A DNA stretch of 52,152 bases from a virus: the IMG/VR virus record IMGVR_UViG_3300021197_001711, positions 1 through 52,152 of that record; one strand, given 5' to 3'. Positions 32,510-39,488 of this stretch are shown one piece after another. The position numbers were made by a program, and so were the translations under genes. The notes under the pieces are model-generated. The model had not been told where the DNA came from, did not search any database, and was given only the letters and a program-made list of their open reading frames with translations. Position 1 is the first letter of the stretch. Every line of letters starts with the position of its first letter.

Positions 32510-32590
32510 CAAGGTGTTCCGGAGGTTGCGCTTGCAATGAGCTTTTCTCCGGCCCAGGCCTGACCGTCCTCGCCTCTCTACGGTCGTTAA
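32510..32590 (+). promoter_or_regulatory. GC-rich structured RNA leader upstream of folE
   Basis: In an AT-rich genome this non-coding stretch is GC-rich and holds nested pairings. CCGGAG (32519-32524) pairs with CTCCGG (32547-32552), enclosing GTTGC/GCAAT (32525-32529 with 32534-32538, loop GCTT). GGCC/GGCC (32551-32554 with 32557-32560) is an alternative pairing. GACCGT (32562-32567) pairs with ACGGTC (32580-32585). It lies between the sigma70 start and the folE ribosome site, the usual place for a riboswitch or attenuator. It does not match the tRNA layout, nor the THF-II pattern as I remember it. Function unknown. Confidence 0.5.
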
Positions 32591-32614
32591 ACTCAACCCG
32601 AGATGGAGAATACA

Positions 32615-33286
32615 ATGTCGAAAATTAATCCGGAACTAGGCCGTGAGGTAAACAAGTACCTCGATACTTTAGGTATCAATACTCCCATAACTCCTTTAGT
32701 AAAAGAAGATCGTGAAGAAAAGCTGCGTAAAGTGGCTGAGCTCACACAGGAGATGTTAGAAGTACTTGGTCTTGATTTAACTGACGATTCATTAGAAGAA
32801 ACACCAATGCGTGTTGCCAAGATGTATGTTGACGAAATCTTTTCTGGTCTTCGTTATGATACCTTTCCAAAGTGTACTACTGTTGAGAACAAGTTTTGCC
32901 ATGGTGAAGAATTTGTTCTCGAGAAGAACATTACGATGTATTCTGATTGTGAACACCACCTTAGACCTATCATTGGTAAGGCACACGTTGCATACATTCC
33001 AGGAGAAAAGGTCCTTGGTCTATCTAAGCTCAATCGTATCACACAATACTTTGCACAACGTCCTCAAGTGCAGGAACGTCTTACTCAGCAAATTGCTCAT
33101 GCAATAGCGTATATTACTGAATCTGATAATGTCATGGTTGTTATAGACGCTGGTCACACTTGTGTCTCACAGCGTGGTATTAAAGACACAAACAGTACTA
33201 CAGTTACAGCTTGTTGCCTTGGTAAATTTGGAGCGAAAGATAGTGAGCTCCGTAAAGAAGTGATGAATAATATCAACCGCGGTTGA
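32615..33286 (+). CDS. folE: GTP cyclohydrolase I FolE
   Basis: 223 residues from ATG 32615, which has GGAG at 6-bp spacing; the upstream in-frame ATG at 32603 has no ribosome site because that GGAG lies inside it. FolE converts GTP to dihydroneopterin triphosphate, the first step toward folate and 7-deazaguanine. Active-site blocks are intact: SDCEHHLRPIIGKAHVAYIP with zinc Cys and His, GLSKLNRI, QVQERLTQQIA, and AGHTCVSQRG with the second zinc cysteine. With QueD and QueE next door its likely job is DNA modification rather than folate supply. Host-type promoter and structured leader lie upstream. Confidence 0.95.
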   Translation: MSKINPELGREVNKYLDTLGINTPITPLVKEDREEKLRKVAELTQEMLEVLGLDLTDDSLEETPMRVAKMYVDEIFSGLRYDTFPKCTTVENKFCHGEEFVLEKNITMYSDCEHHLRPIIGKAHVAYIPGEKVLGLSKLNRITQYFAQRPQVQERLTQQIAHAIAYITESDNVMVVIDAGHTCVSQRGIKDTNSTTVTACCLGKFGAKDSELRKEVMNNINRG

Positions 33287-33304
33287 TAATTAAGGACCAT
33301 TGTT

Positions 33305-33640
33305 ATGAAGAAAAGTATATGGGTAACCTTCCAGAAGGAAGGGATACACTGCTATCCTAATGCTCCAGCTGGAGTTGAATTTCTTAAACATCCTCATCGC
33401 CATATATTTCACTTTCGAGTAGAGATCGAAGTATTTCACGATGACAGGGATATTGAATTCATCTTGTTTAAACGAGAGCTGGAAGCATTGTATAGTGAAG
33501 GCGTTCTCGAGCTTGACTATAAGTCATGTGAAATGATTGCCGATGAGCTTGCAGAATTCATTCTCGAGACCTACACGGGTAGAGAACTGATAATAACAGT
33601 TAGTGAAGATAACGAAAATGGTGCCACCTGTAGGTACTAA
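33305..33640 (+). CDS. Small T-fold protein, QueD/PTPS-like, lacking the usual cysteine
   Basis: 111 residues. The layout follows the 6-pyruvoyl-tetrahydropterin-synthase fold in miniature: GIHCYPNAP (first strand histidine), KHPHRHIFHFRVEIEV where QueD has HGH-x-Y-x-V, DRDIEFILFKRELE where QueD has DFxxLK, LDYKSCEMIADELAEFIL where QueD has the PTxENLA helix, and a closing TVSEDNENGATCRY strand. The catalytic cysteine that normally precedes HGH is missing, so it is not an ordinary QueD. It sits between folE and the DpdA-like gene. It could bind pterin or deazaguanine or partner the long QueD. Fold assignment is inference from pattern. Confidence 0.55.
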   Translation: MKKSIWVTFQKEGIHCYPNAPAGVEFLKHPHRHIFHFRVEIEVFHDDRDIEFILFKRELEALYSEGVLELDYKSCEMIADELAEFILETYTGRELIITVSEDNENGATCRY

Positions 33641-33657
33641 ACAGTGAGATTTTTATT

Positions 33658-34491
33658 ATGTCTATCGACTTTTGTCATATATGTCCGACCCCGCACCTTG
33701 AAGAATTTGTTAAAGGTAGAAACTTTCACCTTGCTTTAGCACATCTAATAGAAATAGATGACACTTATACATCGTTCTACCAAAACGAAATTGATTCTAC
33801 TATCATACTTGACAACTCTGCTTTTGAAATGTATAAGCAGGGTCGGCCTATGTACCCTCCAGAAAAACTTATTGAAATGGGTAAGCGTATTCACGCTGAC
33901 TATATTGTCATGCCCGACTATCCTAATCAGAAAGGTCAAGTTACTATCGATGCTGCGATAGAGATAGCACCTGCTCTACGTGCCGAAGGATTTAAAACAT
34001 TCTTTGTACCGCAATCTGAAATAGGTGACAAGGAAGACTTTATTGATGCATTTAAATGGGCTGCATCCAGCGAGCATGTTGATTATATTGGCGTATCAAT
34101 ACTGGGTGTACCAAATGCATATGGCGTTGAAAAGGATAACAACCTTCAACGTTTTCTGAGTCGCTGGAAGATGATGGAAGAACTCTGGGATCGAGGATTG
34201 CTTCATGCAGCTCTTGATAACGGTAAGAAAATACATTTCCTAGGTATGGTTGATGGTCCAAATGAGATTGAGTTGGTATCAGAATACGCAAAGTATATTG
34301 ACACGTGGGATAGCTCTGCTGCTGTGTGGGCTGGCCTTAATGATATACCGTTTGATGACTCTCCGTCAGGTCTCATAGATGGAAAGTTCGAAGAGGAAGT
34401 TGATTTTGACCTCGAAACGGATGATAATGATCTATTGAATACAGCTATGTTCAATATTGATTATATTGATAAACTTTGTGAGGAAGTCTAA
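33658..34491 (+). CDS. dpdA: DpdA-like DNA 7-deazaguanine transglycosylase
   Basis: 277 residues of the tRNA-guanine-transglycosylase superfamily as found in phage DpdA, which swaps guanine in DNA for a 7-deazaguanine. Visible features are ILDNSAFEMYKQG (the D-[SN]-x-[GA]-F site near residue 46), ADYIVMPDYPNQKG, FVPQSEIGDKEDF, VDYIGVSILGVPN and IHFLGMVDGPNEI, matching the barrel strands that bind the base and carry the nucleophilic Asp. It lacks the C-terminal zinc domain of tRNA enzymes. Together with FolE, QueD and QueE it indicates modified phage DNA that could resist restriction. The exact base depends on whether QueC lies elsewhere in the genome. Confidence 0.82.
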   Translation: MSIDFCHICPTPHLEEFVKGRNFHLALAHLIEIDDTYTSFYQNEIDSTIILDNSAFEMYKQGRPMYPPEKLIEMGKRIHADYIVMPDYPNQKGQVTIDAAIEIAPALRAEGFKTFFVPQSEIGDKEDFIDAFKWAASSEHVDYIGVSILGVPNAYGVEKDNNLQRFLSRWKMMEELWDRGLLHAALDNGKKIHFLGMVDGPNEIELVSEYAKYIDTWDSSAAVWAGLNDIPFDDSPSGLIDGKFEEEVDFDLETDDNDLLNTAMFNIDYIDKLCEEV

Positions 34492-34826
34492 TGGGAACCA
34501 AGTACAGGTTTGGTGAAGACCAGATTGTCAAGGAGGCTTTGGATTATATCGAGTCTACTTATGCAGGACACTATGTTGGTCACGCAGCTGGTGAGAAGGA
34601 TGAGGATATTCAAACTATCGATGTGTGGCGTACACTTGGTATTGAAGCTGAGTCGTGTCAAAGTAATATTCTAAAGTATATTATGCGTTATGGTAAGAAG
34701 GACGGTTTCAATAAGAAGGATCTATTGAAAGTGATACACTATACTGTCTTGCTATGGCACTTTACGCAAAACAACAAATCAAAAACAGACGAAGAAAAAA
34801 ATGATGAAGCATATATTGGGTATTAA
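34491..34826 (+). CDS. Small helical protein, DUF3310-like, 111 aa
   Basis: The core IDVWRTLGIEAESCQSNILK followed by YIMRYGKKDGFNKKDLLKVI resembles DUF3310 (phage SaV-like) proteins, which have an N-[IA]-xKYxxRxxxK pattern followed by a helix. These are small helical phage proteins sometimes linked with nucleotide metabolism; no reaction is established to my knowledge. It overlaps the dpdA stop by 1 bp and the dUTPase-like gene by 26 bp, so it belongs to this operon. Confidence 0.6.
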   Translation: MGTKYRFGEDQIVKEALDYIESTYAGHYVGHAAGEKDEDIQTIDVWRTLGIEAESCQSNILKYIMRYGKKDGFNKKDLLKVIHYTVLLWHFTQNNKSKTDEEKNDEAYIGY

Positions 34827-35304
34827 TTCTAAGTCTTCGCTTAGTAATGTGAGAGAAGGCGACAGCCAACCTAACGCTGTTGATCTTCGCGTTGATAAAA
34901 TATTCAACATGGGTACAGGTGTATTTGAGATATCGGATGATCATAAGACTCATCGTCAAGGCTCAACACCAGTAGATCTTGACTCAGAAGGTTACTATAA
35001 CCTTGAAGCAGGGGACTACGAAGTCATAATGGAGAATATTATTTCCGTTGGCGAGAATGAAGCTGGATGGGTAATAACTCGATCTACGCTTAACCGTAAT
35101 GGCCTCTTTCTTACCTCAGGACTTTATGACTCTGGATACAACGGTGTGATGGCTGGCGTGCTACATTGCAACGGTCCAGCTAGAATTCAAAAAGGTACAC
35201 GTATAGGTCAATACTTGAGTTTCGAAGCTGAATCATTGAGCTCGTATGATGGTGATTACGGTATTGGTAAACAACATGATGAAAAATATAAAGGTGAAAA
35301 GTAA
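34801..35304 (+). CDS. dCTP deaminase / dUTPase superfamily protein
   Basis: 167 residues with the trimeric dUTPase fold signature: AVDLRVDKIF near residue 26, VITRSTLNRNGLFLTSGLYD (motif with Arg-Ser and the substrate-binding turn, residues 91-110), SGYNGVMAGVLH, and KGTRIGQYLSFE (motif IV-like). The RSTLNRNG form resembles dCTP deaminase (RSSLxRxG) more than dUTPase, and the missing C-terminal Gly-rich arm also fits deaminase. It would supply dUMP/dTTP or limit dUTP during phage replication. It starts within the previous gene and its stop overlaps the glycosyltransferase ATG. Confidence 0.72.
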   Translation: MMKHILGINSKSSLSNVREGDSQPNAVDLRVDKIFNMGTGVFEISDDHKTHRQGSTPVDLDSEGYYNLEAGDYEVIMENIISVGENEAGWVITRSTLNRNGLFLTSGLYDSGYNGVMAGVLHCNGPARIQKGTRIGQYLSFEAESLSSYDGDYGIGKQHDEKYKGEK

Positions 35305-36179
35305 TGAGCAATCCAGTTGAGATTAAGATCGATTCTGAAGAATTAAGAAAGCGAAAGATAATGGTAGCTACTCCTATGTACGGAGGACAGTGTGCTGGCA
35401 TCTATACTAAGTCGTCGACTGATCTAGCGCAACTCTGTGCTGGTTATGGTGTCGATTGTAAGTTTTACTACCTGTTTAACGAGTCTCTGATTACACGAGC
35501 TCGTAACTATCTTGTCGATGAGTTCATGCGTTCTGACTGTACGCACCTCATGTTTATTGATAGTGATATTGGTTTTGATCCTACTGACGTTCTTGCTCTT
35601 GCTGCAATTGCTGAGCCTGGTACAGATAAGGATATCGTATGTGGTGCCTATCCTAAGAAAGCTATTGCATGGGAGAAGATTAAGCGGGCTGTGGATAAAG
35701 GCTTTGCTGATCAAGATCCTGCTGTGCTCGAAAGATACGTTGGCGACTATGTATTTAATCCTGCTGATGGCTCAGGTCAAATGAAGCTCAACGAGCCTGC
35801 TGAAGTATTAGAAGGTGGTACAGGATTTATGATGATCCAACGTAGCGCTTTTGAGAAGTACGCTGAAGCCTATCCTGAGTTCATGTATCTTCCTGATCAT
35901 GTACGTACCGAATCGTTTGATGGTACACGTGAGATCATGGCATACTTCGATTGTGTCATCGATCCTGAAAGCAAGCGCTATCTTTCTGAAGACTATATGT
36001 TCTGTCAGTGGGCTCGTAAGGCTGGTATCAAAGTATGGCTGTGTCCTTGGATGAAATTAACACATATGGGTTCTTATATGTTTGGCGGTAGTCTTATGGA
36101 TCTTGCACAAGTTGGTGCTAGTGCAACGGTTGGCCAAGACTTCTCGAGAAAACCTAAGAAAGGTAAGCATCGTAAGTAA
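35304..36179 (+). CDS. GT-A type glycosyltransferase
   Basis: 291 residues. The N-terminal Rossmann-like half (KIMVATPMYGGQCAGIY, then NESLITRARNYLVDEFM) leads to the metal-binding DxD motif in HLMFIDSDIGF (D86-S-D88). A later acceptor/catalytic region has EGGTGFMMIQRSAF and YLSEDYMFCQWARKAG, where SEDYxFC is a typical GT2 E-D motif. The tail is basic (KKGKHRK). Phages use such enzymes to glucosylate modified DNA bases or host surface sugars. Its place at the end of the deazaguanine block makes DNA hypermodification an attractive but unproven idea. Marine T4-like phages often have it next to gp45. Confidence 0.8.
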   Translation: MSNPVEIKIDSEELRKRKIMVATPMYGGQCAGIYTKSSTDLAQLCAGYGVDCKFYYLFNESLITRARNYLVDEFMRSDCTHLMFIDSDIGFDPTDVLALAAIAEPGTDKDIVCGAYPKKAIAWEKIKRAVDKGFADQDPAVLERYVGDYVFNPADGSGQMKLNEPAEVLEGGTGFMMIQRSAFEKYAEAYPEFMYLPDHVRTESFDGTREIMAYFDCVIDPESKRYLSEDYMFCQWARKAGIKVWLCPWMKLTHMGSYMFGGSLMDLAQVGASATVGQDFSRKPKKGKHRK

Positions 36180-36184
36180 GGATA

Positions 36185-36196
36185 TATTATATTATG
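36185..36196 (+). promoter_or_regulatory. Possible RegA operator at the gp45 start
   Basis: The gp45 leader reads GGATATATTATATTATG and the gp44 leader TACTATATTATG: both share TATATTATG with the start codon inside. In T4, RegA represses clamp and clamp-loader genes by binding AU-rich RNA over the start. RegA is encoded at 38201 here. Assignment is by analogy. Confidence 0.4.
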
Positions 36197-36865
36197 AAAC
36201 TGACACAGAAAACACATACAATGCTCAAGAACTATGCGACTATCAATCAGTCTCTGTTCGTAAGTAAGGGCAATGTAATAAAGACCATCTCTGAGATGAA
36301 GTCTGTAATGGCTGAGGTCGAAGTCCAGGAAATGTTTCCTCGTGACTTCGGCATCTATGATCTCAATCAATTTCTGGGTGTTGTAAGTTTGTTTGAAGAA
36401 CCGGATCTTGACTTTGACACAACTTTCGTTCGTATCAAAGGAGCAGAGAATGCAAGTAGTGATTACTTCTACGCAGACAAAGCTACCATACGAACCTTAC
36501 CTCCTGAAAATTCCTTTGAGTTGCCTGACGTTGTCGAGACCTTCACTATTACCGATAAGGTAATCAAAGGGGTGATGCAAGCTGCTAACGTACTTCAACT
36601 ACCTCAGATAGGTATTATTGGTGACGGTAGTGATATTGTTATCAAAGCATTGAATAGTGCGAACAACACAAGCAATTCGTTTCAATTCAATCTTGGTAAG
36701 ACAAGCAAAAACTTTAAGATGTATTTCAAGACTGATAATCTTAAGATGATGATGGGTACATACGATGTCTCTATCAGCAGTAAAAAGATCACGCAGTTCA
36801 AAATGAGTGAAGGTAATCTCACATATACTATTGTTAATGAAGCGTCTTCAGTTTATGAAGGCTAG
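36194..36865 (+). CDS. 45: Sliding clamp gp45
   Basis: 223 residues (T4 gp45 is 228). The trimeric ring tethers DNA polymerase gp43 and also activates late transcription through gp55. Recognisable: MKLTQKTHTMLKNYATINQS, then FGIYDLNQFLGVVSLFEEPD near residue 55, the central LPDVVETFTITDKVIKGVMQ linker region, and the last strand MSEGNLTYTIVNEAS. It heads the conserved gp45-44-62-regA-43 order. The weak ribosome site overlaps a TATATTATG sequence that may be a RegA target. Confidence 0.95.
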   Translation: MKLTQKTHTMLKNYATINQSLFVSKGNVIKTISEMKSVMAEVEVQEMFPRDFGIYDLNQFLGVVSLFEEPDLDFDTTFVRIKGAENASSDYFYADKATIRTLPPENSFELPDVVETFTITDKVIKGVMQAANVLQLPQIGIIGDGSDIVIKALNSANNTSNSFQFNLGKTSKNFKMYFKTDNLKMMMGTYDVSISSKKITQFKMSEGNLTYTIVNEASSVYEG

Positions 36866-36871
36866 AGTGAG

Positions 36872-36883
36872 TACTATATTATG
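36872..36883 (+). promoter_or_regulatory. Possible RegA operator at the gp44 start
   Basis: TACTATATTATG with the gp44 start codon as its last three bases; the TATATTATG part is identical to the gp45 start region. See the gp45 entry for the reasoning. Confidence 0.4.
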
Positions 36884-37816
36884 GAAGAGTTTCTATGGGT
36901 GGAGAAGTACCGCCCTGGTAAAATTAGTGACTGTGTCCTACCCGACGAGCTGAAAAGCACTTTTCAAGAGTTTGTAGATCAAGGTTCAATACCCAATCTA
37001 CTATTGTCGGGAGGACCAGGTGTAGGTAAAACTACTGTTGCAAGAGCAATGTTGGAGCAGCTCAACGCAGATTATGTTGTTATAAACGGTAGTATGAATG
37101 GAAACATTGATACACTAAGAAATGAGATAATGCAGTTTGCTTCTACGGTATCGTTTACCGGTGGCAGGAAGTATGTAATACTCGATGAGGCAGACTATCT
37201 CAATCCCAATAGTACGCAACCAGCCTTGCGTAACTTCATGGAAGAGTTCTCCAAGAACTGTGGATTCATCCTCACCTGCAACTTCAAGAATCGTATTATT
37301 GAGCCGCTACATTCTCGATGCAGTGTTATTGAGTTCAACATTCAGAAGAATGAAAAGCCTGCAATTGCCAAGTCTTTCTACAAAAGAATATGCACGGTAC
37401 TTGAGCAGGAACGTGTAACATTCGACAACAAGGTCGTGTGTGAGCTGATAGCTCGATACTTTCCTGACTGGCGTCGAGTGATAAACGAACTGCAGAGATA
37501 CAGCGTCACTGGTAGTATAGACAGCGGTATATTGGCAGATACTGGTGACAATAGTGTAAAGGAGCTGGTTGGTCATCTGAAAGGAAAGAGTTTTACAGAT
37601 ATGAGAAAGTGGGTAGCACAGAATAATGATGCCGACACTTCATCACTCTTTCGGAAGCTATACGACAGTGCAAGTACATACCTGAAACCTCAATCGATCC
37701 CTCAACTTATATTGTTGTTATCTGATTATCAACATAAAGCTGCATTCGTTGCGGACCATGAAATAAATCTCGTAGCATGTCTTACAGAGATAATGGCAGA
37801 TTGTGAGTTCGAATAA
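36881..37816 (+). CDS. 44: Clamp-loader ATPase subunit gp44
   Basis: 311 residues (T4 gp44 is 319). AAA+ motifs: Walker A GGPGVGKTT (44-52), Walker B VILDEADYL with the DEAD box at 102-105, and the SRC arginine-finger motif at 145-147 (LHSRCSVIEF). The opening LWVEKYRPGKISDCVLP is the standard clamp-loader RFC start. Four copies with one gp62 load gp45 at primer ends. Its stop overlaps the gp62 ATG by 1 bp. Confidence 0.96.
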   Translation: MEEFLWVEKYRPGKISDCVLPDELKSTFQEFVDQGSIPNLLLSGGPGVGKTTVARAMLEQLNADYVVINGSMNGNIDTLRNEIMQFASTVSFTGGRKYVILDEADYLNPNSTQPALRNFMEEFSKNCGFILTCNFKNRIIEPLHSRCSVIEFNIQKNEKPAIAKSFYKRICTVLEQERVTFDNKVVCELIARYFPDWRRVINELQRYSVTGSIDSGILADTGDNSVKELVGHLKGKSFTDMRKWVAQNNDADTSSLFRKLYDSASTYLKPQSIPQLILLLSDYQHKAAFVADHEINLVACLTEIMADCEFE

Positions 37817-38211
37817 TGAAACCATTTGACTATCTCAATTCAATAAACTACAGTAAAGAGGACTTAATAACCGAATCAGATAACGCCGAACTAGCAGAAA
37901 AATTGTATCCCCCTTTCATGGTAAACAGAGGCCTGTCGTATTTTACAGACACAATCCTATTTGCGAATGAAATGAATATACGCCACCAGTGTGACAATAA
38001 GCTCCAATTTGATTTTTTCCTAAATACTATACGCAAGCGCAAGCGCTTTAGCAAGTGGTTTAAGAAAGATCAGGATCAAAACATAGATTTGATAATGAGC
38101 CATTATAATTATAGCTACGAAAAAGCATGTCAAGTAGTTTCGTTATTCAATGAGCATCAATTACAAATATTAAGAGACAAGAGCTTTGAAGGTGGAATAA
38201 ATGGCCGTTAA
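37816..38211 (+). CDS. 62: Clamp-loader small subunit gp62
   Basis: 131 residues, shorter than T4 gp62 (187), as in other marine T4-like phages. The opening MKPFDYLNSINYSKEDL and the block YPPFMVNRGLSYFTDTILFA are family hallmarks, followed by a basic segment TIRKRKRFSKWFKKD. It has no ATPase motif, as expected for the non-catalytic subunit. Located exactly between gp44 and regA with overlaps on both sides. Confidence 0.9.
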   Translation: MKPFDYLNSINYSKEDLITESDNAELAEKLYPPFMVNRGLSYFTDTILFANEMNIRHQCDNKLQFDFFLNTIRKRKRFSKWFKKDQDQNIDLIMSHYNYSYEKACQVVSLFNEHQLQILRDKSFEGGINGR

Positions 38212-38599
38212 TCTAGATTCGATAATTGAAGTTGTAATTAAAGAAGATGATGATTTTCTGAAAGTACGTGAAACCCTTACACGTATTGGTATTGCTTCGC
38301 GAAAGGATATGACACTCTATCAATCATGTCATATCCTGCACAAGCAAGGCAGATACTACATCGTTCACTTCAAAGAACTTTTTGCCCTTGATGGTAAACC
38401 AACCAACTTCGATGAAGGCGACATCTCAAGAAGGAATACGATTGCTAATCTTCTTGCAGAATGGGGCCTTGTCGATCTTGTAAAACCAGAACAGTCTCAA
38501 GAACCTGTTGCCCCTTTGAGCCAAATTAAGGTACTATCTTATGGTGACAAGAATAAGTGGCAACTTGTTGCTAAATATAATATCGGCCGAAAGATCTAG
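38201..38599 (+). CDS. regA: RegA translational repressor
   Basis: 132 residues (T4 RegA is 122). RegA binds start regions of early mRNAs, including gp45, gp44 and gp62, and its own. Features: IEVVIKEDDDFLKVRETLTR near the N-terminus, YQSCHILHKQGRYYIVHFKE, and the DEGDISRRNTIANLLAEWGL helix that includes RNA-contacting residues in T4. It overlaps gp62 by 11 bp, which in T4 also links their translation. Confidence 0.93.
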   Translation: MAVNLDSIIEVVIKEDDDFLKVRETLTRIGIASRKDMTLYQSCHILHKQGRYYIVHFKELFALDGKPTNFDEGDISRRNTIANLLAEWGLVDLVKPEQSQEPVAPLSQIKVLSYGDKNKWQLVAKYNIGRKI

Positions 38600-38603
38600 T
38601 TGA

Positions 38604-38611
38604 TATAAATA
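38604..38611 (+). promoter_or_regulatory. Late promoter before the Hsp20 gene
   Basis: Exact TATAAATA, 65 bp before ATG 38677, starting 4 bp after the regA stop. It places the small heat-shock protein under late control, unlike the replication genes on both sides. Confidence 0.8.
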
Positions 38612-38615
38612 GTGT

Positions 38616-38644
38616 AAGAGATGCGGAATGGTCCGGTCTCTTTT
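38616..38644 (+). terminator. Weak hairpin in the Hsp20 leader
   Basis: AAGAGA (38616-38621) pairs with TCTCTT (38637-38642), with an inner CGG/CCG pair, and TT continues after. It could stop transcripts coming from regA or be a leader structure of the late Hsp20 mRNA. Stem is short and the tail is TTTTAAAT. Confidence 0.35.
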
Positions 38645-38676
38645 AAATAAACCTTGCTTAATAGTAGGAGGTCTTT

Positions 38677-39126
38677 ATGACTACTAATATACTCTTCCCG
38701 CGCGCCTCGTTTGTAGGTTTCGAAAATCTTTTCAAACAACTTGAACGAGCAACGGAACATCAAGTCCCTCAGTACCCACCTTGCAATATCGTAAAATACG
38801 ATGATAACAGTATCAGCATTGAACTTGCTGTGGCAGGTTTCAATATGCAAGATCTGGATATTGAATGCGATAAAAGTGTCCTTACTATCAAAGGACTGAA
38901 ATTGAACGCAGCTTCTGAAACCCACCGTCAGTATGTTCATCAAGGTATTTCCCAGAAAAAATTTGTTCGCAAGTTCACGCTAGCGGAACATATTGAAGTC
39001 ACTGGTGCTACGCTGGTTAGCGGGATACTATCAGTTCAGTTGGAGCACATTGTGCCTGATGAACTCAAACCACGAAAGATAAAGATTCATCAAACACATG
39101 ATCTTTTAACTGAAGAAGCTAGTTGA
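38677..39126 (+). CDS. Small heat-shock protein Hsp20 (alpha-crystallin type)
   Basis: 149 residues, a common gene of marine T4-like phages. The alpha-crystallin domain spans about residues 35-135: PPCNIVKYDDNSISIELAVA opens it, then GFNMQDLDIECDKSVLTIKG, the FVRKFTLAEHIEVTGATLVS region, and GILSVQLEHIVPDELKPRKI, which holds the conserved G-x-L. ATP-independent holdase; in phages it may protect virion proteins during assembly, which fits its late promoter. It ends before a strong terminator. Confidence 0.92.
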   Translation: MTTNILFPRASFVGFENLFKQLERATEHQVPQYPPCNIVKYDDNSISIELAVAGFNMQDLDIECDKSVLTIKGLKLNAASETHRQYVHQGISQKKFVRKFTLAEHIEVTGATLVSGILSVQLEHIVPDELKPRKIKIHQTHDLLTEEAS

Positions 39127-39151
39127 TTTTATCAATCGTTTGTCTGATAAT

Positions 39152-39179
39152 AAGAGAGTCCTTCGGGGCTCTCTTTTTA
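39152..39179 (+). terminator. UUCG-loop terminator after Hsp20
   Basis: AGAGAGTCC (39153-39161), loop TTCG, GGGCTCTCT (39166-39174) with one T-G pair, then a T-rich run (TTTTTAT). Strong. Confidence 0.9.
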
Positions 39180-39194
39180 TATTTGGAGTAAATT

Positions 39195-39488
39195 ATGACC
39201 GATGTGAAACTTATTCGACTATCTTCTGGTGAAGATGTCGTAGCAACAATCTTGGAACGTGAAGATGGCAGCATAACAATTAAAGATGCAATCGTTGCAA
39301 TTCCAACAGGCCAAGGCCAACTTGGCTTCGCTCCTTGGTCACCTATCATTAGCAAAAGCGAACCTTCGATAAAAGTATCGGAAAACTTTGTTGTATATGT
39401 TGCGGAAGCAGATGATAGTGTGATTGAACAATACAATACCATGTTCGGTAATGTTATTACTCCCAAGAAGCAGTCAATTATAATCTAA
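39195..39488 (+). CDS. Conserved small Sm-like protein, 97 aa
   Basis: VKLIRLSSGEDVVATILERE followed by GSITIKDAIVAI and ISKSEPSIKVSENFVVYVAE gives a short beta-barrel pattern like LSM proteins. It is related to the longer protein at 26297. Small proteins of this type lie just before the DNA polymerase in marine T4-like phages. Function unknown; RNA binding is only a fold-based guess. Good GGAG ribosome site; its stop overlaps the gp43 start (TAATG). Confidence 0.7.
   Translation: MTDVKLIRLSSGEDVVATILEREDGSITIKDAIVAIPTGQGQLGFAPWSPIISKSEPSIKVSENFVVYVAEADDSVIEQYNTMFGNVITPKKQSIII

Noticed and set aside
32505-32595. tRNA gene in the folE leader
   Set aside because: Stems exist but there is no GTTCRA T-arm, no 7-bp acceptor pairing at the right distance and no CCA context.
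39123-39151. TTGATT-N17-GATAAT promoter-like pair after Hsp20
   Set aside because: Transcription would start inside a strong terminator hairpin, so it is not useful as a promoter.
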